Shown: positions 1 through 12,171 of the stretch, piece after piece | Layout of the letters: each line of letters opens with the position of its first letter | How positions within the stretch are numbered: the stretch's first letter is position 1 | NCBI GenBank assembly: GCA_036435485.1 | Contig: CM071598.1 | Span: 144,812,148 to 144,876,147 of the forward strand | Source: Saposhnikovia divaricata | Taxonomy: Eukaryota > Streptophyta > Magnoliopsida > Apiales > Apiaceae | Direction: 5' to 3' | Length of the DNA stretch: 64,000 nt | Made by a program: the position numbers and the translations under genes | Notes under the pieces: model-generated | What the model saw: only the letters and a program-made list of their open reading frames with translations | What the model was told of the DNA's origin: nothing | The model's database searches: none

Positions 1-1420
1 TCAAAATATCATTTATTAATTATTGTTCATTATTTTAAAGACAAAACTAATCCAAGATACCTTCATCGTTTTCAAACTCGAACTCTTTCGAACCCAAAAC
101 ATTTTCGAAAACCCCCGGTCGGGTTTTGCTTCTTGTACACTTTTCAAGAATTATCGGTCGACTGAGGTCGAACTTCAACTACTCAAATTTTCTATCAAAA
201 TGATTTTTGACAAGAAAGAAAAAAAGGGGACTCTGGCAGGTGTGGGAATCGTTGACGAACGATTCCCGGGATGTGTAAGCGGTCGTGAGCCAGGCGGTCC
301 ATCAATTATTATTCCGGCCCAGGTGTTGCCGAAGGATGATTACGGATGTAGTTTTCATCGAGGGTGATTACGGATGTAGTTTTCACCCGAGGATAGTTAC
401 GGATGTAGTTTCTATCCTTCTACCGGTAGAGAAGACTCGCGGATTATTGGACTTGGATGTGGCGACTGATCATCGTCAATCCCTGTCAGGTTTTATGTTT
501 TCTTCAAGTCCCATCCTCCACTTTGGAAAAATACTCAGACACTGCTTCTTGGGCCTAAGTGCCAAGTTGCCGATAGTGTGGTTTTTTATAAGAAAAATAT
601 TGACATCGTGCAGTATCTAGAACTGCAAGATTTTCTATAAAGATTGGCACGTGTTAGTGCACTCTTGCAATTATTTCAAAGAATGAAATGTTTTTGAATG
701 AGTAACCTTCTAAGCTAATGGAAGGAAAGAGGTTTTGCAATGATGTATTCCCTGTACAGTATGTTAACAGTAGAGTGTTTGCCGAAAATGAGATACTCAT
801 ATGTATATATTTTCAAACTTGCGTTATATTGAAATGGGAACCTTATAACGGGTTCATGTGTTATTCTTAAAGCTCCTTAGTGAGTGTAGATGTTTTATTC
901 AAACTTGGACATATATATTGTCCAGTTACGTTTTGAAATCTGAGATATATACCCATACAGTTGGGAATGTTTTCGAAATAAACCACATTATTATTTTTCA
1001 AAATGGTGAACTTGCTGAGCATTATGTAGCTCATTCTTGCTTTATAAAAATTTTCAGAAAGAGAAGAATTTGGTCGGTTAACTCCGCACCAGCAGAAGAG
1101 GAGTAGAAGATTTACCCCGGAGATGATTTAGTTCCGGATAAATACTACAGAGTAAGTCTGATAGGTTTTCAACTGTAATAGTAAGACTTGTCTTCAAGTA
1201 TAGTTGTATAAGTGGAAATGCGTAAGACTCTGGATTCTAATGATGAATTGTAATATTTAGTGTTACTTTTGATTATCTTTTCTGAGGCTCTAACTTGTTT
1301 GTGCGTAAGATTGAGGTCTGGATGGATGTATTGTTAAGTTGTAAAGTTAATACAGGTATGATATGGTTGGATGGTGATGTGACGACCTGAATCTTTGACC
1401 TCGGATTTGGGGGCGTCACA
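1..1420 (+). mobile_element. Tekay A: 3' LTR fragment of a gypsy chromovirus
   Basis: This stretch is the reverse complement of the LTRs found at 16432-17870 and 36952-38390, with long near-identical runs. It ends with a GGGGGCGTCACA terminus at 1420, as expected of this LTR family. No primer binding site follows, so it is the 3' LTR of an element whose body lies left of the window. The downstream sequence is an open reading frame of Sire A, so Tekay A interrupted that ORF. It includes a 3-copy tandem repeat of about 30 bp (345-418) and a CTACCGGTAG palindrome (420-429). Short ORFs here recur in the other LTR copies and look non-coding. Confidence 0.85.
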
Positions 1421-3226
1421 CAAACTGTCACTACTACAGTAGTGGCAAGTTCCATGCCAAGCAATCCAGTCCAAGTACCCAGACTTGAAGATGAGCCAGT
1501 GGAAGCAAAGGTGATTACAGAGGCCAAGCTGATAGAAGTAGCAAATTCAGAGATTTATCATGATGCTGCATTCTTGAAGTTTCTGCAAACCTCAAAAGCA
1601 AGGGTTGGAGGGGATACCTTATTTTACAGAAGAAGCCTCAGAGATCAAATCAAATATCTAACAGTTATTCCAAGAAAGCTAAATCAAATCTTTCTCAAGG
1701 AAATCATGATGGTGACCAATGGCAAGATATGGCATCTATCATTTGAAACCTTGAAAGCCTTAAAATACTCTGAGATTGATGCTGTCTTGGAACTAATTGA
1801 GCAGAAAGGGGAGAACAACCAAAGACTGTACACTGAACTAAAAGATGGTCAACTAACTAGATTGCCTGAAGTATGCACCAAACCAAGAACCATCTTTTGT
1901 CAGTCTGGTACCAGAATTCAAGATGTTAAACAGCTGGTTATCCCCCATGATCTTAACCCTAAAAACCACAGACTCATCATTGCTATTATTGACCAGCTAC
2001 AAAAGAAAGATGGAAACAGAAGTGCTGAAGAGTTGGAAGCACTTCACATCTTAAGAACATTCATAGCTACTGGTTCAATTCTTGAAATAGCTCAACCTAG
2101 GAGGAATAAGGATGATAAGGATGATGACAAGAGTGATGGAAGTAGAAGTCATCACAGGAGTGATAAGGGGGATGAGGATAAGAAGAAGAAGAATGACAGC
2201 AAGGATAAGAAGGATGATGACCAAGGTAAAGTCTCTGAGAGGAAGAGTGGAAGACAGCAAGCCTTAGGCATTGCTGACAGTAACCTCACCACATCACAAG
2301 ACTCTAAGTCTAGGGTGAATACTGTTAGTAGTGAACTACCAAAATCTACATCTATGGCTTCTGCAACTGTCTTGCCACCTCAAGAAGAGAAGAAGATTCA
2401 AGTCAAGAAACCATCTGTATATTTCAAAAAGCAAACTGCTAATGAAATACTACAATGGTCCACAAACAAAGGTCACATGCTACTGCCAGGCAACCATGTT
2501 AAAAGGACCAAATTCAAACAAGCTGCAAGGAAACCAAAGCTATCCAAATCAAGGACTCTGACAATCTATCCAGGCTTAAAACTCCAACCACTAGATGAAG
2601 ATCTTGATGAAGACCAACTGCAATTCTTACAAGCTCAAAGAATCTATCATGTTGCCATTGTTGATAACTGCCTTGAGATCAAATATACTGATGGAAGGGA
2701 GGAGAAATTCAAACAAGGAGGATGTCAACACTGGGGCAAGCTACATGACATAGAAAGAATCATTGCATTGTTGAGCTCAGAAGATAAAGTGGAAAGAGTA
2801 TGGAAGCTGGAGCTAATTGATTTTGTGAAGATGAAGAGAGATCATGAGGAGAGAATCAGAAAAGAGTGTCTTGAGAAATGGCTAGCAAGGGAGAAAGAAA
2901 TTGAGAGACGGGAGATTGAAGCAGAAAAGCTAAGGGCAAAGGGATTGTGTAGAGTTCAGTTTAACCCCTATGTGGTGAAGTATAGGAGGAGAAATGGGGA
3001 TCAGGTCCACATCAGAATGAATCTACTCAACCACTATCCTGCAAACATTCTGAAACCAGTACTTGAAGATTTCAAAGACTCAATTTTGCTTGAAGAATTG
3101 GATGCTATGGCAGAAATAATAAGAGCTATGGATGAGAATACAAGGAAGGAGAAAGAAAGAAGACAGAAAGCATATGATGATTTGCAAGCCAAAGCTATGG
3201 AAAGGGAAACAAATGACAATGGCTAG
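1421..3226 (+). CDS. Sire A env-like/accessory ORF, 5'-truncated
   Basis: The frame is open from the Tekay A junction (1421) to a TAG at 3224-3226, about 600 codons. The first usable codons (1421-1450) have no ATG, so the true start was lost to the insertion. The protein is hydrophilic. A basic/acidic K-D-rich tract (about residues 220-275) is followed by a conserved-looking globular part. A charged probable coiled coil with E/R/K heptads lies near residues 465-505, and a second charged helix lies at the C-terminus. It lies directly upstream of a polypurine tract and LTR, the place where Sireviruses carry their third, env-like ORF. It shows no clear transmembrane segment, so an envelope role is unsupported. 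Product function is unknown. Confidence 0.7.
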   Translation, partial: QTVTTTVVASSMPSNPVQVPRLEDEPVEAKVITEAKLIEVANSEIYHDAAFLKFLQTSKARVGGDTLFYRRSLRDQIKYLTVIPRKLNQIFLKEIMMVTNGKIWHLSFETLKALKYSEIDAVLELIEQKGENNQRLYTELKDGQLTRLPEVCTKPRTIFCQSGTRIQDVKQLVIPHDLNPKNHRLIIAIIDQLQKKDGNRSAEELEALHILRTFIATGSILEIAQPRRNKDDKDDDKSDGSRSHHRSDKGDEDKKKKNDSKDKKDDDQGKVSERKSGRQQALGIADSNLTTSQDSKSRVNTVSSELPKSTSMASATVLPPQEEKKIQVKKPSVYFKKQTANEILQWSTNKGHMLLPGNHVKRTKFKQAARKPKLSKSRTLTIYPGLKLQPLDEDLDEDQLQFLQAQRIYHVAIVDNCLEIKYTDGREEKFKQGGCQHWGKLHDIERIIALLSSEDKVERVWKLELIDFVKMKRDHEERIRKECLEKWLAREKEIERREIEAEKLRAKGLCRVQFNPYVVKYRRRNGDQVHIRMNLLNHYPANILKPVLEDFKDSILLEELDAMAEIIRAMDENTRKEKERRQKAYDDLQAKAMERETNDNG

Positions 3227-3385
3227 TACTTCATCATAGTCTGTAAGATTACTCACCCTGTAGTTCTATCCACATTGCTAATCAAAATTCATACATGTAC
3301 TGTCAAGTTTTATCTTTATGTATGTTAGGCTTGTTATCAGACATGAAATTGTGACTAAGGGTCTTACTCACAATTTGGGGGAGAT
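3227..3385 (+). promoter_or_regulatory. Sire A 3' UTR and polypurine tract
   Basis: A short AT-rich trailer follows the ORF. It ends in a purine run, TTTGGGGGAGAT, at 3374-3385, immediately before TGTTAG. In LTR retrotransposons this tract primes plus-strand synthesis and abuts the 3' LTR, so it fixes the LTR start at 3386 and the element orientation as +. Confidence 0.8.
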
Positions 3386-3688
3386 TGTTAGTCACAGAGG
3401 CATGCCTGAATACATCTAATAACAAGCCTAAGTATGTGTAATGCTATGCATTACCTACATGACCTCTTAACTGAGGGAACCTCTAGTTGTAAAGTTTCTA
3501 TTTGTTCTGTACTTGTAATAGGCATCAAATCCTAGTTGTGTAACTGTACTTATAAAGTCAAGAATAATGCTTGAAAGAAGTTCCAAGGTTCATGCCTCAA
3601 GCAAGGAGATAAAGACTGCCAAATAATCACAGTTGGGATTTGAAGAAATGAAGAATTTGCCTAAGTACCAATTCAAGAAGTACATTTG
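3386..3688 (+). mobile_element. Sire A 3' LTR, first part
   Basis: The LTR begins TGTTAGTCACAG directly after the polypurine tract. It is cut at 3688 by Sire B; the flanking ATTTG (3684-3688) is repeated at 15060-15064. The remainder continues from 15065. Together the two parts give an LTR of roughly 1.29 kb, a normal size for a Sirevirus. Confidence 0.8.
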
Positions 3689-4234
3689 TGTTAGGCCGAA
3701 TACACACTTATAATCAACTAAGTATGAGAGAATAACAATAAGTTCTTTAAAAAGCTTTAAAAATTGTTTGAAATTAACTTCTCTCTTAGTGATGTAAATT
3801 ATCACAGAGAGCTGCTTAGGTTACAATGAAAGATATTGTATTACACGATCGATACCCTTCTAGGGTTAACCTAACTGTATTTATAAGATATACAGTTGCT
3901 ATATAATCAATAATTGATACTCCTATAAATTAGCTATACAATTGTTATCAATTATGATTGCTACACGTCTCCTTAGTCAACTCAATCTCTTTGACAGCTA
4001 TCCAATCTTCAAAGATATTGCTTTCATAATAAATCTTCAATCACTGTTGACCAGTAGACGCTTCCTTCAAACAGAGTCTAACAAACTCTGTCGAGCTTCC
4101 AATGTCAGCGTATAGCAAACTCTGTTAAGCTTCTAACTGTCAAAGTTTAACTAAACTCTGACTGCTTCCTGTTTAAACTGTTTTTCCCTGTAAAACTTAA
4201 ACACTGATATTAACCATATCAATTATATTTAACA
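3689..4234 (-). repeat. Sire B 3' LTR
   Basis: Direct repeat of 14512-15059, starting TGTTAGGCCGAATACAC and ending TTTAACA in + coordinates. On the element strand this is the downstream LTR. It contains several AAACTCTG octamers. Confidence 0.92.
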
Positions 4235-4246
4235 ATCTCCCCTAAC
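4235..4246 (-). promoter_or_regulatory. Sire B polypurine tract
   Basis: On the - strand GTTAGGGGAGAT lies directly against the 3' LTR. This purine run is the expected plus-strand primer. Confidence 0.8.
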
Positions 4247-4390
4247 TTGTTCATTAGTAAAAAATGCACAAGTTAACAATAATTGATGATGTCAAAACAA
4301 TTTCATAAAAACACAGTGTTTATTAAAATAACCAGAGTTTAAACTTGACTTAACAAAAGTCTACAAATAACAAGAAAATTCTTACAGACT

Positions 4391-7300
4391 TTAATCTCTA
4401 ATCTCCTCAAGATCTGGCATTGTTCTGAGATAATCTATGAGCAATCTTTTCTCTGCATTTTCAAGCTTAATCTCCATAGCTTCTTTAATCTCTCTTAGCT
4501 GAGGATCACTCTCATCTGTCTGATAGATAGCAGATCTAAGATCATAGATTTTATTTCTCCTCATCTCATTTCCCAGCCTAATAAATTTGACTTCTTCTGA
4601 CTGTGAATTGAAGTCAAGTACTGTGATTCCCAAATCAGTCTTTAATTTCGCAGTACCCTTCTTCATTTCAATAAGATTTCCATTCCAATCTCTGTACTTA
4701 GGAACATATCTGCTATTGCACTTCATCCCTCTGATTGCCAAATTTTGGAGCATTTTCTGTCTGAGCACATTTGTAACTGATTGAGTCCTTTGACTATTCA
4801 CCTTGAAAAGATATAGAACATATTCTAATTCTTCCCAATATTTCAAGCCAATATCATTCTCACCAATTCTAAATACTGTCCCATCAGCCATGAAGTACAA
4901 GAGAAAATCCTTCTTTAAACTCTTCTGATAAACTAACTGTACTGATTCCAGTCTGTCCAAACTCTCTTGAGTGACACCACGACCTTGAACAGCTAGTGAA
5001 GAAGGATCTCTAAGACCAGTATATTGCCTTTTGTCTTTGTGTGAGCCTAGACCACCCTTATTGTTTCCAACCTTACCAGACAAGGCTTTTCCATCAGAAA
5101 AATCCATAGAAATTCCAGACAATAGATTTGGATCATGAAGTGTTCCTTTCCCAAAAACTGATTGCAACTGAGAAGATAAAGGTCTAGACACAACTTGTGT
5201 AGCAACAGAGGTTGTGTTTTCTTTCTTCTGTACAACTTGTGTAGAAACAGAGGTTGTAACTTTCTTCTGTGAAATTTCTCCTTCAATGCCTTTCAGCTTG
5301 AGTTTAGCTTCAGCTACCGTTGATTTCTTTGATAACTGTGATCTTTGACTAACATCAGCACTTTCCTTGATCACAATGCCTTTAAGAACAGGCCTAGGAG
5401 CTTTTCCTTTCTTTAACTTTCCAGACTTTAAAGCTTTGAGATGTTCTTCTTGTAAACTCTTTTCTTCAGCTTTAATGTCTTCAATTGTAACTCCTTCCTC
5501 ATTTTCTTCAATAAACAACTTAGCAGCCAACTCCTCATCAGTCTGTGGATTAGAAGATAATAGCAAACTCTTTGTCTTTGAAGTACCTTGAGTATCAGTG
5601 TTTATCCCAGCAAACTGTGATTTAGAAGACTTGCTAGTTTTCAGAGTTTAAAGTTTTTCAGTTTTGCCCCTTCCTTTATTACTTGCTCCTCCATCTCCAG
5701 CATTATCCTTTCTGATCAGAGTTTGAGATTGCTTGCATTTGTCTTTAGCAACTCTCTCACCCTTTTCGACATCATTAGGAATCAAGATAGAAGTGATCAG
5801 CTCCAAGGAGTTAGCAATGGGATCAATCTTCCCAGACAATACATTCTGATTTTGTTCAACTTGACTCAGTATGCACTGCAACATTCTCTTCAACAATCTC
5901 TGCAGTTTCAGTAACATTCACTGCTATTTCAGCAACAATCTCTACAGTTGTGTCTCTAGCCTCAACAGACTTTGTAACTTCAACTTGTTCAACCTCTTCA
6001 CCTTGTTCAAGAACCTGGTGAGCATCAGAGAATAACTCAGTGTGTGATGCCACTGTTTCATCAAGTACTACAGTTGGCTGATCAGCTGCACCAGTTTCTT
6101 CAGAATTTGCAATGATAGGTGAAAGAGGAACAGTAATGTGATCAGAGAATGGTATAAATGTTTCAACAAAATCATCCGTAGCAGTAAAACCTTCTCTGTT
6201 GTCCCCATCCATTTGTACATTGGCAGATGTTTTGACAGCTTCTTCTGCAGTATATGTCTCAACGGTAGGTATATCCTTGGAAATCACCTCTGGAGCTTCA
6301 AAATTAACATCTTCATCAGATTCATCAAGAATTAATCTCATTCTTTTAGCTGGAGGATTCACTTCTGCTCTCTCTTCTGCTGAAATAGAATCATCAGGTA
6401 TAGAAGGAGATTTAGGTTTGTTAGCCCGTTCCTTATACTTCTTTGGCTTAGAAGCTTCAGCCATCCTCTGTTTTCTTGATGGCCTTATAGCCTTGCTTTT
6501 CTTTGGCTTCTTAGGTTTTGATTGTGGTTGAGGTTGAGGGTGTGATGAAGATTGTGGTTGTGGAGATGTAGTTTTAGTGATTGGCTCAGTGTTTATGGTT
6601 TGAGGTGGGTCAGTGTTTGTGGTTTGAGGTGGTGACTGTGGAGGTTCAATGATTGGTTCGTTTTGTGGTTCTTGTTGTTCTTTTGGTTGGTTGAGGAAGT
6701 TTTTGAGGGCAAGAGGATAGATAAACTCTGGTAGTTGCTCTTTGTTAGCATCCTTATTTGTCAAATCAGAAAACATTCTCTTATGACATTGGAAAGGTTG
6801 TATAACATCCTCATCAGCAATTGTTAAATTTGGTAAACAAGCAGAGAATAAACATTGACAGAAACGTGAGAAATAAACAGTTGTACTAGACTCTGCAAGT
6901 TTTTCACCTAAATTCATAAGAAGAGAATACCCGATTTGAAGACTTTCACCAGGAATTGCATCCCAGTTGGTGACCTTCTTGACAAATGCACGAGTAATGC
7001 AATCAAAGAAGAAGCTCCACTCCTTCCTGAGCCCTGGCCTTTTGACATCTCCAACTTATCCAAAGAACCAGAAAACCGTATTTGTTGTAACATTTCTTTT
7101 AATCCACAACAGCCACAGAGTATGAAGTGTGAGTGTCAAAATCCAAAACCTCACGAACAGTTGCAGGAGTTATGACAAACTCTTGATCTTCATAGGTAAA
7201 CACAATTGATGGAGTCCCATTCTCTCCACCATCATCATAAACCGAGTTTTTCCAGAAGATTGAGATTTCAGTGGCTGAGAGTGTCTCTGGTTGGACAAGA

Positions 7301-7437
7301 GCCTTACCAATTTCAGAGTCTCTTAAGAAGTTTTGAATCGGATGAAATGATGCTGGGGCTTTAGCAGTGTCTAGAATTGTAGCATAATTGTTGGTAACAA
7401 AAGTTAATCCCTGAGCCACAAAGTTCTTGGTTGCCAT
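4391..7437 (-). pseudogene. Sire B env-like ORF, broken
   Basis: This is the third ORF of the element, between pol and the polypurine tract. The first ATG is at 7437-7435; the open frame to 7455 starts with TTG and is less likely. The N-terminal block (7437-7099) is a compact domain of unknown function. It is followed by a short aromatic block (about 7040-6960, with WSFFFDC) and a Cys-rich segment (6917-6800). Then come a Pro/Gln/Lys-rich linker and long acidic, low-complexity stretches. A C-terminal domain (4391-5100) ends in charged helices. Frameshifts lie between 7099 and 7040 and near 5880, and there is an in-frame TAA at 5648-5650. I see no convincing signal peptide or membrane anchor. 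The architecture parallels the Sire A ORF but the sequence is very different. Confidence 0.7.
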
Positions 7438-8820
7438 TAGAACAGTATAAGACAAAAGAGAGTATATGGAAAAGTGTTTGTGAAAATGCTTAAGTGAAAG
7501 TAACAGAGAAATTGTGTGTGATGTTGTGTGGTTGTGGTTGTAAAGATGAAAAAGTGAATAATGAAATGATTTTGATTAGATCTGTAATTGAAAAACAAAA
7601 CCCAATCGTTTTAGACATTAAACACGCAACCAATTTCTTGTTAAGTGTGTGAGTGGGACACGTGTCACATGAACAGTGGAACAGTTATTTACACGCGCAG
7701 TAATAATGCCTATTATTACTGCTGTTCTCTCTCCTATTTCCAATAAGCTTTAACTGTCTGACACAATTAAACAACTGGCAAATATTACATGCAAATGTCA
7801 AAAACTTTTTGTGTACTCCAAGTATATATTCTGTCTGAAATAAAATATTACCTTAGAGTACTCAACAAAATCCATCAGTGTTTATCAATTCTCCAACTTA
7901 ATTACTGTTATCCTTTCAAACACTGCACAGTTGTGAATATACGTGTGTGTAGAGCAGAGTTTATTAGATCAGTATTTAGAGCATCTAGTATTTCATAAAT
8001 TCATAAAATAAATCAGTAAGCACTGGATGCACAAACTCTCATAGTAAACACTGAATATATGATGAATGCTAAACTCTGTAGTAACAGTTTATATACAGTA
8101 ATAATTAACCTATAACCCCCAAATTTTTTTTTTTTTTTAGTAATCAGAGGTTGAAACTAGTCACCAAAAATCCTATAATTTTAGCCCTTATCAATTTGAT
8201 AAGTTCTTGGGTCTTCCTAGCTTTCGACCAGTCACCAAAAATTAGAGAATTTTAGCCCTTACTATGTACCAGTAAGTTCCTGGATCGTCCTAGTTACAAA
8301 CATGATCTCAAAGGAGTTCTAAGAATCTATATAGTTTAGCTTTGGGGTTATTCTAATAACAGAATCAAATTTAACATCAGAAACGAACAGAGTTTAGAGC
8401 TCATCAACATCAGAAATTATTTATGAGAGGCAATGCACACAGTATTTACAGACTCAGAGTTTAGGATAAATAAAGTAAGAGATGCTATAAATATAGAACA
8501 GTATCATGCTGTGTTAACTTTCTGCACAGTTTAAGATTATATCACAGATAACTTAGAGAGATTCATGACTAATTATTGAGAATAATGTTTCATACATGTA
8601 TCTTCATCGGTGTTTATGTTCAGAAAGAAACATTATCAAAGTTTCTCAGAGTTTATTCAACAGTGAACAGTGTATGACTTAAAAGCATGCTATCAGAGTT
8701 TAACATTTATTGAGCAGAGTTTGCATAACAGAGATTAACATACCACAGAAATATGAGCAACACAGTACATAAGTAGAGTTTTGAGTCTAACCAATATCTC
8801 TAGTCAAAACTAGAGACCAT
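7438..8820 (-). other. Sire B spacer between pol and env-like ORF
   Basis: About 1.4 kb without a credible reading frame. It includes a T-rich homopolymer (8124-8138) and two copies of a block reading GTCACCAAAAAT near 8160 and 8231. The octamer CAGAGTTT recurs (7951, 8393, 8456, 8646, 8695 and 8714, positions approximate). It probably acts as leader or promoter for the third ORF; this is inferred from position only. Confidence 0.5.
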
Positions 8821-11800
8821 TCATAGTTCATTTACCAGCCTTGTAAATACGGCTTCACTCAATGGCTTGGTGAAGATATCTGCAAGCTGTTGTTCTGTAG
8901 ACAAAAAATGAAGCTCAATGTTCCCATCTTCTACATGTTCTCTTCTTCTACATGTTCTCTGATAAAATGGTACCTTATGCTGATGTGCTTGGTCATTGAA
9001 TGCTTTACTGGATTACCTGTCATAGCAATAGCACTTTGATTATCACAGTAAATAGGTATTTTACTGTACCTCAATCCATAATCCAGTAATTGATTCTTCA
9101 TCCACAGAATCTGTGCACAACAGCTACCAGCAGCAATATACTCTGCTTCAGCTGTAGATGTAGAGATTGATTTCTGTTTCTTGCTGTACCAAGAAACAAT
9201 TCTATCACCAAGAAATTGACAACTTCCACTAGTACTTTTTCTGTCTATCTTACAGCCTGCAAAGTCTGCATCAGAGTAACCAAGAAGCTTGAAGTCTGAT
9301 TCTCTTGGATACCATAAACCTAAAGTTATGGTTCCCTTAAGATATTTGAAAATTCTCTTCACAGCTGTTAGATGTGGTTCTCTTGGATCTGCCTGAAATC
9401 TTGCACAAAGACATGTTGCATACATGATGTCAGGTCTGCTAGCTGTTAGATAAAGAAGTGACCCAATCATTCCTTTATAGTTTGTCATATCCACTGGTGA
9501 ACCTGTGTCTCTATCCAACTTTGTTGCTGTTGCCATAGGAGTTGTTGCAGATGAGCAGTCAAGCATGCCAAATTTATTTAGAAGATTTCTGGTATATTTT
9601 GCTTGATTGGTAAAAATTCCATCATCTGTTTGCTTCACCTGTAGCCCTAGAAAATAACTGAGCTCTCCCATCATGCTCATTTGATACCTAGACTGCATGA
9701 GCTTGGAAAACTTCTTACAGAGTTTATCATTAGTAGATCCAAAGATTATATCATCTACATATATTTGAACTAATAATAGATCACTACCAAGATTGAAATA
9801 GAACAAGGTTTTATCAATTGTACCTCTGTGGAACCCACTTTCTAAAAGAAATTGAGCCAGAGTTTCATACCATGCTTTTGGTGCCTGTTTAAGTCCATAG
9901 AGTGCCTTGTCAAGCCTGTAGACATAATCTGGATACTTGGGATCTACAAATCCTGGTGGTTGTTCAACAAACACTTCTTCTTCAAGTTTTCCATTCAGAA
10001 AAGCACTCTTCACATCCATCTGAAAAACCTTGAATTTCTTGTGAGAAGCATATGCTAGAAAGATTCTTATTGCCTCCAATCTTGCAACTGGAGCAAAAGT
10101 TTCATCATAGTCTATTCCTTCTTGCTGTGAATAGCCTTTGGCCACAAGTCTGGCCTTGTTTCTTGTAACAACCCCATCACTGTCAGTTTTGTTTCTAAAA
10201 ACCCATCTAGTACCAACAACAGATCTATTCTTTGGTCTAGGTACAAGGGTCCATACTTCATTTCTCTCAAATTCATTTAACTCCTCCTGCATTGCTGTTA
10301 TCCAGTAAGCATCTTGAAGAGCTTCTTCCACTTTCTTTGGTTCAGATTTAGACAGAAATGCATGGAACAGACATTCATTTGTTGTAGCACTTCTCGTCCT
10401 AACTTTTGCATCTGGATCTCCAATGATTAAATCAGGTGTATGTGATTTTGTCCATTTCCTAGCTGTAGGTAAATGACTTCTATCAATAGTTGATCCTCCC
10501 CCTTGATCAATGTTCTCCTGATTATCTTGATGCCTTTCTTCATTCTCTGAGGCTCCCCCTGAATTTGATCTCTCAGAGTTTGAACTGTCAGAATTTGGAC
10601 TTTCAGAGTTTGAGTCATCAGAGTTTGAGTTTGATCCAGAATTTTCAGTTGACTCACTATCAGAATTTGAGTCATCACTATGATCATGCTCCCCCTCAAC
10701 TGGTTCTCCTCTTTGTTCAGACTGTACTATTTCTTCTGTGTGTACCAGTAGAGGTTCAGAGTTTGCAGCAACAGAGTTTGTTGTACTAGTGTCATCAGAG
10801 TTTATTTCATCAGAGATTAGATCTTCATTTTCGAAATGCAATTGATCATGTTCATCAACATCTTCAAGTCCAGTGATTTTTCTGTCATCAAATGACACAT
10901 GAATAGATTCCATAATCACCCTTGTTCTCAGATTATAAACTCTGAATGCCTTGGTTGACACTGGATAGCCAACAAAAATTCCTTCATCTACTTTCAACTC
11001 AAATTTGGTCAACTGTTCAGGATGAGTTTTCAACACAAAGCATTTGCACCCAAAGATATGAAAATATTTCAGGTTTGGCTTCTTTTCCCTCACCATCTCA
11101 TATGGTGTTTTTCCATGCTTGTTGATCAGTGTTGCATTTTGAGTAAAACAAGCAGTTTGAACTACTTCTGCCCAGAAATAGGTTGGCAATTTTGCTTCAT
11201 CAAGCATAGTTCTGGCAGCTTCTATCAAGGTTCTGTTCTTCCTCTCAACTACACCATTTTGATGTGGTGTACCAGGTGCAGAAAATTCTTGCTTCAATCC
11301 TCTGTTCTTGCAGAATTCTTCCATTGTTGTATTTCTGAATTCAGTTCCATTATCACTTCTGATTATTTTGACTTTGTGTTTTGATCCTTTGTCCAGTAGC
11401 TTTACATGCTCCATCAGTGCTAATGCAGTTTCATCCTTCTTTGCTAGAAAATACACCCAAGTGTATCTGGTATATTCATCAACAATAACTAGAGCATATT
11501 TCTTTCTTCCAATTGACAAGACATTTACTGGTCCAAAAAGATCAACATGTAACAGATGATATGGATCAACAATTGAAGATTCAGACTTGCTCTTGAAAGA
11601 GGTCTTCCTCTGTTTGGCCTTTTGACATGAATCACACAAACCATCAACATTTAGTAAAGACTTTGGAAGACCTCTAACAAGATCCTTTCTTATCAGCTCA
11701 TTGATGTTGTTCAGATTCAAATGAGAAAGTTTCTTATGCCACTTCCAACTCTCCTCATTGGACATTCTTGTTGACAGGCACATTGTTTTTCCATCAAAGT

Positions 11801-12161
11801 TTGTCAACAAGCTTGCTTCATAGATATTGTTGTGTCTTTGTCCAACTAAAACAACTTTCCCTATGGTTTTGCTGATAACCTCACAGTATTCAGGTTGAAA
11901 ATCTACATGAAAACCTCTGTCACAGATTTGACTCACAGATAGCAGATCATGCTTGAGTCCTGGAACCAGAGCTACATTTGTGATGATGACACTTCCAAGA
12001 TTAATATTGCCATATCCCAGAGTATGTCCTATGTTGCCATCTCCATAGGAAACTTTTGGGCCAGCCTTCTCCACATACTCTGATAGCAGGGCTTTATTTC
12101 CAGTCATGTGTCCTGAACATCCACTGTCCACTACTAGGATGCTTTCCCTGATGCCCTGCAA
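8821..12161 (-). pseudogene. pol: Sire B pol: protease, integrase, RT, RNase H
   Basis: Copia polyprotein of about 1,110 codons. The protease motif DSGCS is near residue 12. The GAG-pre-integrase HHCC finger contains WHKKLSH and CDSCQKAK (about 135-185). The integrase core has D near 205 (HVDLFGP), D near 268 (RSDNGTEF) and E near 304. A Ser/Asn/Asp-rich tract lies between integrase and RT (about 455-570). RT carries YVDD near residue 800. RNase H has YSDADFAG near 966 and ends in DNQSAIA. The frame opens at a TTG with a TGA just upstream, and no ATG precedes the protease motif. A 17-bp tandem duplication (8928-8961) shifts the frame and creates a stop at 8931. The conserved C-terminal tail continues in another frame to a TGA at 8821-8823. 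It probably makes no full-length product. Confidence 0.93.
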
Positions 12162-12171
12162 TCACAAACAA

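Noticed and set aside
1421..3226. Host gene on the + strand
   Set aside because: It leads straight into a polypurine tract and LTR start, so it belongs to Sire A.
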